64,000 nucleotides of DNA from Diploscapter coronatus (Eukaryota > Nematoda > Chromadorea > Rhabditida > Rhabditidae). The stretch is taken from positions 26,621,201 to 26,685,200 of the forward strand of contig OZ038422.1 in NCBI GenBank assembly GCA_964036155.1, given 5' to 3'. A model generated the notes under the pieces. The model was given only the letters and a program-made list of their open reading frames with translations. It did no database searches and had not been told where the DNA came from. Below, piece after piece: positions 34,601 through 44,681 of this stretch (the first letter of the stretch is position 1; the number at the start of each line of letters is the position of its first letter). The position numbers were made by a program, and so were the translations under genes.

Positions 34601-36537
34601 ATCATACTGTTCTAGCATATGCCATTATTGATTCCAGAAAATCTTAAATTTTCGTTCCAGAATATTCCGGCTACGTTTCGCCGAACTCGATGCGACCGGA
34701 CGGCAGTTGCAATATTTATTACTTTTCTTGCCGAGTAAAAATGGGTCTGCCCGCCAAAGAAAAGGCCCCCATTGGACCGAATGGTAGGAGGCTTTGCAGG
34801 AAGAAGAAGCCCGAAGAGAAATCTCAGTAGTTCAACTATTATTTTTAGTCATATTTTAATCGACGTGTAAATCTCTCATGCAGTTACAGATTATAATTAT
34901 CGTTGTTTTGATACCGGTGGTTTCAAAATCTAATTCAAGTTATCTAGTCGCTAGCCAAACAATTTTTTAAATTTTATCGGGTCACCCAATAAATTAGTTT
35001 CTTTTTATTTTTTTCAGACTGCTTCATGTCAAGGACAATGAAAGTTTATTGGAATTAAAGAAAACGCTTCTTTTTTTTAAACTCCTAGAATTTTTATTGG
35101 ATAAACCGGTAAATTTTTTTTGACTCACATTGGGAACGACCTCCTTGAGCCACTCATTGGCCGTGTCGTCGTAGTCCAGTTTGCAGGCCGTCGTCAGATC
35201 GGCATGGGCCTCCAGCCACTTTCCGAGCAGTCTGAATTTTGTTTATTATTTTAAAACTCTTTCTTAATTTTTCCCCTCTTCAAAATATTCATTTCGTCTT
35301 ACATCTCGAAGAGATTTTACTTCTTTTGCTTTAAATTCTATGTTCAAATTTTCATGCACCTGTTAGCGCGACCACGGAACTTGTATCCCTGGGCCGAGTC
35401 CGGGTTGATCGAAATCGCCTTGTCGCAGTCGGCGATGGCCGCAATGGGGCGCTTCAACTTCAGGAGCACGCTAAAATGGAAAGGATTACTGTAGTTTTTA
35501 TAGCTCAAAGATATTGACGACTTCCAATTTTTCTCGATGATTTAGGCTTTTTATTGTTCTGGAATTTGAAAATTAGCATATTTATTCTTTCTACTTGGCT
35601 CTCTTGGCGTGGAGAATGGCGGAGCCCGGATTGAGCTGGATGGAATTGGTGTAATGCTCGAGGGCCTTCTCGAAGTCGCCTGAAAATCAATTTTTGAAAT
35701 CTCTTTGAATACTAAGATTTTATTGCAGCTTTAGACTGGTGAAAAAATTCTGGAATTTTTTTAGGAATAAATCATGTTGTAACTTTTATCTTAAAATCTA
35801 AAACAATATTTTCTTTCGATTTTTCCTTTAGAAAAATCAAATTTGAAAAAAAAAAAGAAATTCCGTGCCATCACTGAAAGCGGCAGTAGCCTTGTCGCGC
35901 TCGTCGTTGGCCTTGTCGAGGTCGTCCTCGCTGACCTCCTTGCCGACCTCGCCCATCGGCAGCGCCTCTCCGGCATCCGGCTCAATCACTCCAGAGTTGT
36001 CCAACTCGGGACACGGGATCGGCTGAAAATTCGTTTTCTTTTTAATTTTCTAGAAAATCAATATTTTAAAATGAATTTCTTCTGGTTTCGTACAGGCAAT
36101 TTCATTTTTCCCATAAATTCAAACTTTCGAGAACCTCCTCCTCAGGCTCGGCCTCCATAGGTTCCTCGTGAGTGGGGGAGCTTTCGGCGGCCGGTTTGGG
36201 CTCGGATTTGGGTTCCTCCGGAGACTTCTCCTTCTTGGGCGGAATCGTTGCGCCCAACTCGTTCAGATAGTCGCGGTAGAAACCTGGAGAAATTCAAATT
36301 TTTATTTATTTTTGAACAATTTAATTCTGAAACGTTCATGCACTACTTTATCATTACAGCTTTTTCACCTCAAAAGGGGACGAATTATACAAATTTGTGA
36401 TTGGTGGTGGTGATTCGGGTGAACTTTAAAGGTTTCAAAAGTCCAAACTCTCTACCGAGTCTTTCATCGTGCAGCAGGTCCGGGTTGGTCTTGCACAGCC
36501 CGACGAACTGCTTCAGCAGCGCCACGTACTGATCCAT
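28659..36537 (-). CDS. hip-1: Hsp70-interacting protein Hip (ST13-like)
   Basis: Hip is a cytosolic co-chaperone that binds the Hsp70 ATPase domain and slows ADP release. Ten exons give about 400 residues, close to the family length. The N-terminal dimerisation helices start [20 protein letters not shown]; an acidic linker follows ([12 protein letters not shown]), then [17 protein letters not shown] and three TPR repeats ([59 protein letters not shown]). A charged helix comes next ([20 protein letters not shown]), then a short Gly-Met-Pro segment ([18 protein letters not shown]), the C-terminal STI1/DP domain ([35 protein letters not shown]) and the tail MPDPDLD. All phases checked agree. The intron between the third TPR exon (ending about 35128) and the charged-helix exon (starting about 29636) is nearly 5.5 kb and contains another gene on the plus strand. 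The other introns are short. Confidence 0.93.
30349..34830 (+). CDS. Secretory-pathway protein with eleven CKYRKSC repeats, nested in hip-1 intron
   Basis: Twelve exons encode about 1,200 residues. A clear signal peptide ([20 protein letters not shown]) opens it. A folded-looking region of about 250 residues follows, with possible N-glycosylation sites (NVS, NLS) and a few Cys. After that comes a Lys/Glu-rich region in which the motif C-K-[YF]-R-K-[ST]-C recurs eleven times. Most copies continue as YETG plus a Pro (for example [16 protein letters not shown]); one copy is split by an intron between CKYR and KSC. A KEKE-like section has three 21-residue [18 protein letters not shown] repeats. 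Two near-identical 56-residue units lie near the end. The last exon has CNIYYFSC. There is no later membrane helix and no KDEL-type ending (it ends EEKSQ). The paired Cys, five residues apart, would form disulfides in the ER lumen or outside the cell; this and the highly charged linkers suggest a structural or calcium-binding role, but that is inference. I do not recognise the family. Confidence 0.85.
33129..33317 (+). repeat. Three 63-bp coding repeats (KEPEPE-type)
   Basis: Units begin at 33129, 33192 and 33255, exactly 63 bases apart. Each encodes 21 residues of the form [18 protein letters not shown] plus three basic or small residues. Differences are scattered and mostly conservative (PVP, KVP, KVA; KSKA, KPKA, KSKS), so the array is not brand-new. 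It sits in the Lys/Glu-rich part of the nested CKYRKSC protein. On the opposite strand it produces a spurious Gly/Ser-rich frame. Confidence 0.85.
33573..33914 (+). repeat. Tandem 168-bp coding duplication in the CKYRKSC gene
   Basis: The Cys codons opening successive CKYRKSC motifs lie at 33576, 33744 and 33912, exactly 168 bases apart. The first two 56-residue units are almost identical in DNA (for example [13 protein letters not shown] and [13 protein letters not shown] in both), with only a few substitutions. The third motif keeps [13 protein letters not shown] and then diverges. This looks like a recent in-frame duplication by unequal exchange or replication slippage. Confidence 0.9.
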
Positions 36538-37350
36538 TAATCGTGAATTGCAAAGAAAAGCTGAAAACGGCACAATCAAATTCGAAGAAAATTGAAGAAA
36601 TTTTCAAAATGCAGGAAAATTCGCGAAACGGCGAGAATAAACAAGTGCGCCAATGGAGGAGAGTGAAGAAATGGTGCAAAAGGGTGGGGCAGAGAAATGA
36701 CTAACAATAAAATATGGCACATGAAAATAATCAATACTCCCAATTTGTGAATAAGCAAGCGGTTGAAAAACTACCAAACGTTCAGAAAAACAACGATTCA
36801 AACCATTTATTCTTTATACAGACCATAAAAACTCATTTTCAAGTCAATTATTCGAAAATCTTGAGCTAGAGTTTGAAAATTCCTATACAAATTAGCATAC
36901 AATCGTATGCAGGAAAAAGTCATGACTTGTATTCAAATAAAAACATAGAAAATATCGATATCGATTTTCTAGCATATTCTATGAACAATGGGTGTAAGGC
37001 AAGTAAATCCAAATTTGATGATAGTTATCGACTAAAATTTGATTAAGAGAAAAAGGAGTGAACTGTCGAATCTTTTATAAAAAGAGTAAAATATTTGTAA
37101 TCCAAAGAGAAATAACTCATAATCACTAGATACCCACAATTACATTGTAATAATCATCATAAAAAGACGAATTTTATATGCAAAAATGGCTTTTGTAAAA
37201 TCCATCCTCAATTTACTTATTTGAAAAGCACGATTTTTGTGAAAAATCAACTTTTTAATAAGAAGTGATGGAATCATTTTTCAAAGGTTCACAAGATGTG
37301 CGCATTTTGATAAGCTTTGTGCTTTCCCTGTTCCGCAAGTTGCGCATTTT
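36538..37350. other. Intergenic region between hip-1 and PDK
   Basis: It contains the upstream region of hip-1 and the 3' flank of the kinase gene, both transcribed leftward. The sequence is AT-rich with no supportable exon. The short minus-strand frames at 36464-36801 are extensions of, or overlaps with, the hip-1 leader region. Confidence 0.5.
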
Positions 37351-40063
37351 CTAGTGATGTGCAGGTCTGTTGCCCTGCCCCGGAACGTGATGGCTCCAAT
37401 CGGCCACTTGCGGTCCCATAGTCAAATTTCTTCTGGATGAAGTACTGTAGATCGGCAGAACTTCGCATGCCTCTATAGGAACTGCCTGAAAAATCGAGTT
37501 TCTTAAATGTTCTGTTCAAATAAAGATTTTTCTTCTTAAAACTCCCAAATTTCAACGAAATTTCTTTTTTTCGCAGTTTTTGCTATTTTATCGATGCAAA
37601 TTTAATTTTGTGATTTCGTTGAAGGCAATCGACTCGTAAATTCGATTGTTGCACTTATTTTCCCTTCTTCTCTTTTCCTTTCTTTATCTCTCCTTTTCGC
37701 TGCATGTGTTTATGTCCATTCAATGCCACGTGAAAGGGTGGAAAACTGCAGCGAAAGGCAGAGAAAAATCAGAATCAAAGTCGATTCTAGTTCAGTGCAA
37801 AATTAATCGACTAATGCGAGCGCCGATGTCTGTACTCGCACTGAAAAATCAATAATGCACCCAGAAAATTTTAGAAAGAGGTCGAACTTTCAAAGTTTAA
37901 AAACGGTACCTTCAAATAAACGTTCGCGTCCGTGCCGTAGCCCTCCATTGAAACCAGGAACAAATCACCGAGAAAATAGCGCGCGTAAAGACGGGACAGA
38001 GGAAGTCCGTATCCATAACCCGCCTGAAAACAATTGAATTCTTAAAAATCTTTAACTTTAGACGAAATAGTTTTTGAAAAAGTATGGGTTTCCAACATTT
38101 GATTAATTTAGTCATTTTCTCTTTACCAGAGGAGCCTGCGTGCCATCCCTGGGTGGTGGCGGAGCAGTCGAGTACATATAATTGTAGAGCCGATCCAGAA
38201 TCGTGCGAGACACACCGCCTCCTCGATCACAAATCTGGAAAAATCAAAATCAGTTTCTTTCAAAAATCGATTTTTCTGGAGAAACAGAAATATCCTCACT
38301 TTGATCGACAAATCCTCGTTCCCCTTGACGACGTAGACTTTGATGTCGGGCAGATCGTCGTCCACTCCGTGAAATTCGACTGTCGCTCTCATCGCGTTCT
38401 GAATTTTTCGTTTTTATTTTCTTCCCGGATTTCACCTTTTTCCTATCTTCGAAATTTCAATTTCTGCCCAGAATTTCAAGTTTTCCAATTTCCAAAATTT
38501 CATTTTTCGCTTAAAATTCAAAAATTTCTCCAAATTCTCATTTTTCGTGTCCAGGAATTTCAAATTTCGTATAGTGCTTTTTCAGCAGTGTTTTCAATGC
38601 TTTTATCACCACATCTCGGTCCTTTTCTTCGATTAGATAAGGGGTTTAAAATAGTCGGTCTGAATAGCCCCCAAATGGCCGGCGCACGCTTTGCATTCCG
38701 GGTGCGTTGCGGGTGGCCATTCACAGTACAGACAAAACGGAGAGAAAGAATATGCACGTGCTAATCAGCAAGATGTAGTGAGATAAGGAAAATCTACTCT
38801 AGCGCTAAAATTTCGTAAAGCTTTCTCAAAAATTAGCACTTTAGTAGCTGTTCAAGAAAGAAAAAATCTGATCTTACTCGCAGTTTAGTATTTTTCAAGA
38901 AAGATAGGCAAAATCTACTCAAGTGATGAAATTTAGAAATATAGCAGATTTCCGAGTTCCTGTAAATTTGAAAATACCTTGAGAATCTCGAAGCAAATGT
39001 GGTAGAGATGACTGGGGACGCCGACGATTTTGATGGGCTTGCCCTTTTCGACCGCATTGTGCATTTCGATCTTCATCGACGGACTCGTTAGATAGTACCG
39101 ATCGCAGAGAAATCTTAAAATAAAAAATTCTACACATTTTTAAAGAATAAAAGTACCTAGCATTTTCAAAAGCGTCCTGAACGACGGCCTCCACGTCGCA
39201 AGCCGGGTCGATGCAACCCACATGTCTGGGCGACTCGGGCAGCACATTGCCGAAAACTACCTGAAGTTTAGAGAACAAGATAAAAATGTGAATTTCTAAA
39301 TACCAGATGTTGATTTTGCAACATGCGAATCGAGATGCGGTTGATGTAGAAGCGGTCCAAGAAATATTGAATTCCTGAAAAATAAAATTAATTTGAACCA
39401 ATTTTAAAAATAGAAAATACCTCGTTCACTAGCAATGTCGACCCCATCGTTTTCTCTCAGTTCGATTAGTCCCTCAGCCATCGTCTCCACGACGTGCGCG
39501 TGTCGCTTCAAAATCATCATCAGAGCTTCATTGAATCTGAAAGTAGATTTTTTATTTTTCAAAAATATATCGTCAATTGTTTTTCGAAATATAAAATTTT
39601 CCTACTTTGAAATATTCTCGTCGGCCGCAGCGGCATTTTCGAATTGCAGAAGATCTTCGAACGACTCTGCATACCACGAACTGACCAGTTTGGAACTGGG
39701 CATTTGGAGGAGCTTCGGAGGAAGAAGCGAGAACTCCTAGAAAATTTTAAATTTCCAAAATTTTCTGGAAAACGAAAAAATGGATAAAAAAAATGCCTGC
39801 ATAATGTTGGCCAACCGAACGAGCAGCTCATTTTTGAGGAAAGTGTAGGACGACGCTGCTGTGCCAATCCGACCGAAATCCAGGTATTGTTGAATCGTCA
39901 GGGACGAGGGTTGGAATTGACTGAAAAACTTCGAGTCAGAATAAAAATTCATGTACAAAATTAAAAACTTTAGTTCTCAAAATAAAAAAAAATACCTGTA
40001 ATAATCGAGTTTTTTCGCGATTCCGCCCACGAAGGGGCCGAGGAGCCGTCGAGTGAAATGCAT
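37351..40063 (-). CDS. pdhk-2: Pyruvate dehydrogenase kinase (PDK/BCKDK family)
   Basis: This mitochondrial matrix kinase phosphorylates the E1-alpha subunit and shuts down the pyruvate dehydrogenase complex. Eleven exons give about 400 residues, the normal length. Visible family features: start [14 protein letters not shown], a basic amphipathic leader; the four-helix domain ([66 protein letters not shown]); and the GHKL ATPase fold, with [17 protein letters not shown] carrying the catalytic Glu and Asn of the N box, [10 protein letters not shown] for the G1 box, and [17 protein letters not shown] plus [13 protein letters not shown] for the G2 region. The tail ends PVP-free with [15 protein letters not shown]. 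The intron after LANIMQ uses a GC donor (TGCAG then GCATTT). One intron (38405-38977) is long and contains a GC-rich patch. The symbol is by analogy with the C. elegans pyruvate dehydrogenase kinase gene. Confidence 0.92.
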
Positions 40064-41680
40064 TTTTTCTTATTTTTGTGGCTAAACGGCCACGTAGATG
40101 AGCCGACTGCCCGTGGACAGCCGAAAATTGACCCGCCTGAAAAACGAAAATTTCAAAGTTAAATTTAAAAATCACGTTTCGCACTCTGAATGACTGAGCA
40201 ATCAATAACCTGATCAAAGCAGACATCATTATGAAAGAGAAAAAGAGGGAGGGGAAATGGAGAGGGCTGTTTTGAGAGTCAGGGAAATCAGGGAACGCAA
40301 CAACAAGCAACGAATTACACACTGGCGTCGGGGGTCGAAAAGAGACGAAAGAGAAAATGAGAAGACACCATTGTTTATGCCTCCAGCCCGCTACATTTTA
40401 GAATCAGCACATCTCACGTCTTCGAAATCGATAACCGAGAAGAGAATGAGCAAAACACTACAATGGAGCCAATTACGTCGAGAAGTCGGACAAAAATGAG
40501 ACCTCAAACTTGTCAGAAACAGATAAAATAAAGTTCTATTAAAAGTAAAAGAAAATGTTAGAATAAAAACTCCAAGTTATTTTTTTAAATGAGAAAATTT
40601 TTGAGAGAATATTTTCCTAAGAAATGAGTGCATATTTGAGTAAGTGAAACGGAGAAAAGGTTGCTGATTGCAGGTTTAGGTGCTCGAAAAGGAGAGAAAA
40701 AGAGAACGAGAGGAAGATGAAGAAGAAGAGAAAAGGGGAGGGACAGTCGATGGATGCCTCTTTATGGAAATAGAAGAGAAAACGTGCAGATGAGAGAAAC
40801 CCGAATCAAAGCTGAAAAACGAGAAAAATAAGCACACAACTCCACATGCGAGTTATATTCGATGAGATAAAGTTAGAGAACGCAAATTTCACCCCTTGCA
40901 AAACGCGGCACTGCATAAAGTGATAGTGAGATCTCAAAAATAGGAAGCGAGTCATGTTCAGACTGCGAAGACATAAAAAGACCTGATCTAGGTCGATGAT
41001 AAATCCGATGGAATGGTGGTGTGCCGAAACTCAGCGCATAATTTTCCCCTACAAAAACCTGCAAGCATTTTGAAGTTTGCAAAAACGTGTCCATTTTGGG
41101 GTCCGGAAAATGGCAATTCTTTCGTTCAAAGAATTCTTATTTTATCTTTTCTTACCAAAAGTCTTAGTTACCCCAGAGTGCAACTTCCTGAGTAAAAAAA
41201 TGCTCGAAGAATGGTGGTTCACGTGAACCTTCTTGCGCTCTCTACGAAACGGGTACAAGAATAAGCCAAAATAGCACCATGTGTCCTTTTCAAGTGTGCT
41301 TGTATCTCTGTGTCTTATTCAAAGAGCCAAAAATTTGAAAAAGAAAAAAATCCTTCAACGCATGCGGCATGCCTCTCAATTGCGCTTCGCTGCATTGAGT
41401 TGAGGGCGATTTTTACGCAGTGCGTTATTGTCGTTGTTCGTTTTTCGCGATCGAGTTGATTGCGCGATTTTTCGGCTTTTCCTTTTAGACTTTATATATT
41501 TTCGGCTTTTTGAAAATTTCGACCAATTCATTCACTGTCTATTTGTAAAGCTCACCTACGTTCTAGTCTTTTTCAGCAGTTATTTAAGTTCCAAAGTGAT
41601 TGAACTTTGCAGTTGGGGTAGCGTGAGTTTTACAAAACTCGCTATTTTCTCAAATTCTCGGTATTTTTTATTTTTGCAGA
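40064..41680. other. Divergent intergenic region between PDK and NDUFA9 genes
   Basis: This 1.6-kb stretch separates two genes for mitochondrial proteins transcribed away from each other, so it should carry both promoters. It contains purine-rich DNA around 40680-40760 (GAGAAAAAGAGAACGAGAGG). No exon is supported. The plus-strand frame running into NDUFA9 from 41428 crosses a TTTTTGCAG acceptor immediately before the real ATG and is taken as outron. Confidence 0.55.
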
Positions 41681-44600
41681 TGCTGAGTCTCTGTGCGGGT
41701 AAGACGGCCTTGAGCGGATGCAGGACGGCGAGTTTGAGCAGTGCGAAGGCGCTCAGCTCGGCCGCCTCTGGAGACGTTGCACTGCCGCCTCGCGAGAGCT
41801 CTCTCGGCGCTAGTTTCAGGAAGGGAACCGGTGGAAGGTGAATTTTAGAAATTCTCGAACCTTCAGAAAATCGAAAGAATAGACAGCTTTATTCTTAACG
41901 AGTTAGAATTTTCAGAATCTTTGTTGAAGACAAAGTTGAGAAAGTCTAGGAAGTAACTTGATTATTTTCATTTTGTTTCAACTTAATGCTTTAATTTTTG
42001 AGTGTCTTGAGATTCTGGAGAATTTATCAAATCTGAGAAATTGATCAAATTAAAATAATTTTGAAGACGTTAAAAATTTGCAGAGCCTCATTCAACGGAA
42101 ATGTGGTGACTGTGTTTGGTGCGAACGGATTCCTCGGTTTTTCGCTCGTCAACCATCTCGCAAAGAACGGTACTCAGATCATCGTTCCGTACAGGTCAGA
42201 TTTTCGTCATTTTTACTCCTTTTTAATCTCCAATAGAAAGTCAACAAATAAAATGTCTTATTTTTGAGAATACCTTTTTGATATAATTTGTTAAAAATAT
42301 ATATTTTGTAAAAAATAAAAGATAAACTTTGCCAGATGTGATCCGCACTGGGTGCGACAGCTGAAGGTGGTGGGCGAATTGGGGCAGATCCTGTTCTCCC
42401 CGTTCCAGCTCAAAGACGAGAGGAGCATTCGCACCGCCGTGCAGCACTCGAATGTCGTTGTCAATTTGATCGGATCCACCATTCAGACCAAGTATTTTTA
42501 TTTCCTTTTATACAGTTGAGCACAAAGTTTAAAACAATTCATGATATGTGAAATGTTACATTTCTAAGCTTTTTCCTGAAAATAATTTTACTACAAATTT
42601 GAAGGCCTGAAAATGATAGTGGGTTCCAATGGTCCTCAAGATCTTATTAATATTGACTCATAAAATCAAGAAATTGATTTCAAGTTTCATCCATGAATTG
42701 TTCTAAACCTTTGTTTGACGTTATGTTATGCTTGTGAGAAGGTAGATACTGCACACTCGTTGCAACTCGCTTTCGCACGAGTCACGCCTCTTTCTTTCTC
42801 TTTTTTGTTACCTTTTCCGGCTCTTCAGAGCGTATACTACTTTTCGGGGGCTGAACTCACAAGAGAAGAATTGCAAGAGGTGTGTGTGCAATATTTACCT
42901 CCTCACACTCCATAATATACATTCTCTTTATTTTTTTTTATGAAAGATAAAATTTCAGGAACTACAGCTTCCACGAGACGCATGTCGAGAGCACGAAGCG
43001 ACTCGCCAGAATCGCTAAGGAGGTCAGATTTTTTTTGTTTTCCTAAAAAATAATAATTTGAGATGGGCGTGAAACATTTCATCCACGTTTCTGCACTGGG
43101 CGCCTCGCTCAACCCACCGAAGGGACACTATTCCTTCAACAGGGAAATGCTCAAGACCAAGGTGATTTTTAAAATATACATATCTTAAAAATCTGAAATA
43201 CATTCATTCAAGAAATTATTTGAAAAATTTTTAGGCTGAGGGTGAATTGGCCCTGCGCGAGATTTTCCCCGAGGCTGTGATAGTGCGACCTTCCATAATG
43301 TACGGTTTCAATGACAAATTCCTCACGTACTACGTCTCGCAATTCCGTCGAATGCCCTATCGCTCCATCTACCTGTACGGTGCCGGAGAGAAAACATACA
43401 AAATGCCGCTTTGGGTATATTTTACTATCTTCAATTTCTTTCTTAAAATAGTTTTCTAATGAAGAAACTTCACCTGAAATTGGTTATGTTTCATTTTCAC
43501 GTGAAAATGCGCTATTCTTATCAAGAAAATGACTTTTAAAATAAATTTTGCAGGTGTCCGACGCAGCAATGGGTCTGGAGTACCTGATTCGCGACATGAC
43601 GTCTCAAGGCGAGACTTACGAATTCGTCGGCCCGCACCGCCACAAGCTCTCCGAGATGATCGACTATCTTTACCACAAGGCCCGCTGCTACCCGGAAATT
43701 GGATTCGGGTCGGTTTTTTTATTCCTTATCTCTCAAATAATCGAAAAATGTTTAAAATGAAAAATGGTCTTTCTGCTTTGCTCATGTTTGAGCAGACATT
43801 ATGAAAATAATGTTGGAGTTAGAAAATGCTGATATTGAAAATTTTATCGACTTTTTTGATGACTATATTTTTTCTTAAATTAAAAACTTTCTAGAATCCG
43901 CCGACACAACATCCCGGATCCGTTCTATCTGTCGTACATCCTCCTGCGCGAGCAGATCGACAAGTGGATGCGCATCCAGGGCATGGCCAACAGACAGTGG
44001 ATGGACTATGTGGTCCGATTTACAAAAAAAAAATCAAATTCTTAATTTTCTTTAAAAATGTTTGAATTCATGAAAATCTCAAATATTCCTTCCAAATTTC
44101 TGTAGAATCAATTAACTAGAAGATTACTATAGTTCTATTGATTTTTACCGATTTCCAGGAAGCGACGAACGACGTTCTCACCGGCTGCAAGACGCTGGCC
44201 GATCTGCCCCTGCGACCACTTGCCGAATTCGACAAAATGGCCGCTAAATACGTCCAAGTATGGAATTCAGAAACAACAATTCATGATTAATTTTAACTTG
44301 GATTGAAATTTTTATGATGTAAAACAGCATTTTAATGATAGACTAAACTTTACTTTGAGTTAAAAGGATGTGAATTGAATTTCAGGACAAGACCGTCTTC
44401 ACGCAGCGAATCGCCGACCAGGACGAGGCGTATTTTGTCCCGCCTCCGGTTAACATGTAAATTTTCTAATTTAAAAAATAGACCCTTGAATTTTTATCAA
44501 AAAATTATTTAAAGCCCAAAAATAGTATCTAGATCACATTACTACAGAAATTTGAAAAATAAAGTTTCGGGGATCAAATTAGTTTTTTTCCAGCTACCCT

Positions 44601-44681
44601 ACCCAGGCCGTGAAGCGAGCGCCCGCACCTGTCAAGACCGAGTCGAAAATCTACCAGAAACCCTTCGAACTGAGAGTTTAG
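41681..44681 (+). CDS. NDUFA9: NADH dehydrogenase (complex I) subunit NDUFA9
   Basis: This is an accessory subunit of mitochondrial complex I with an atypical short-chain dehydrogenase fold that binds NADPH. Eleven exons give about 430 residues. The start ATG lies directly behind a TTTTTGCAG site (likely trans-spliced), and the first exon is a typical import leader ([19 protein letters not shown]). The nucleotide-binding motif follows ([19 protein letters not shown]), then [35 protein letters not shown], the [16 protein letters not shown] helix, [27 protein letters not shown] and [15 protein letters not shown]. The C-terminal part has [20 protein letters not shown] and ends [12 protein letters not shown] poly(A) signal AATAAA follows near 44814. 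A long third intron (42493-42958) has no recognised content. Confidence 0.93.

Noticed and set aside
41428..41680. Upstream extension of the NDUFA9 frame to an earlier ATG
   Set aside because: The extension is Phe/Leu-rich and is separated from the mitochondrial leader by a TTTTTGCAG acceptor directly before the ATG, so it is outron sequence.
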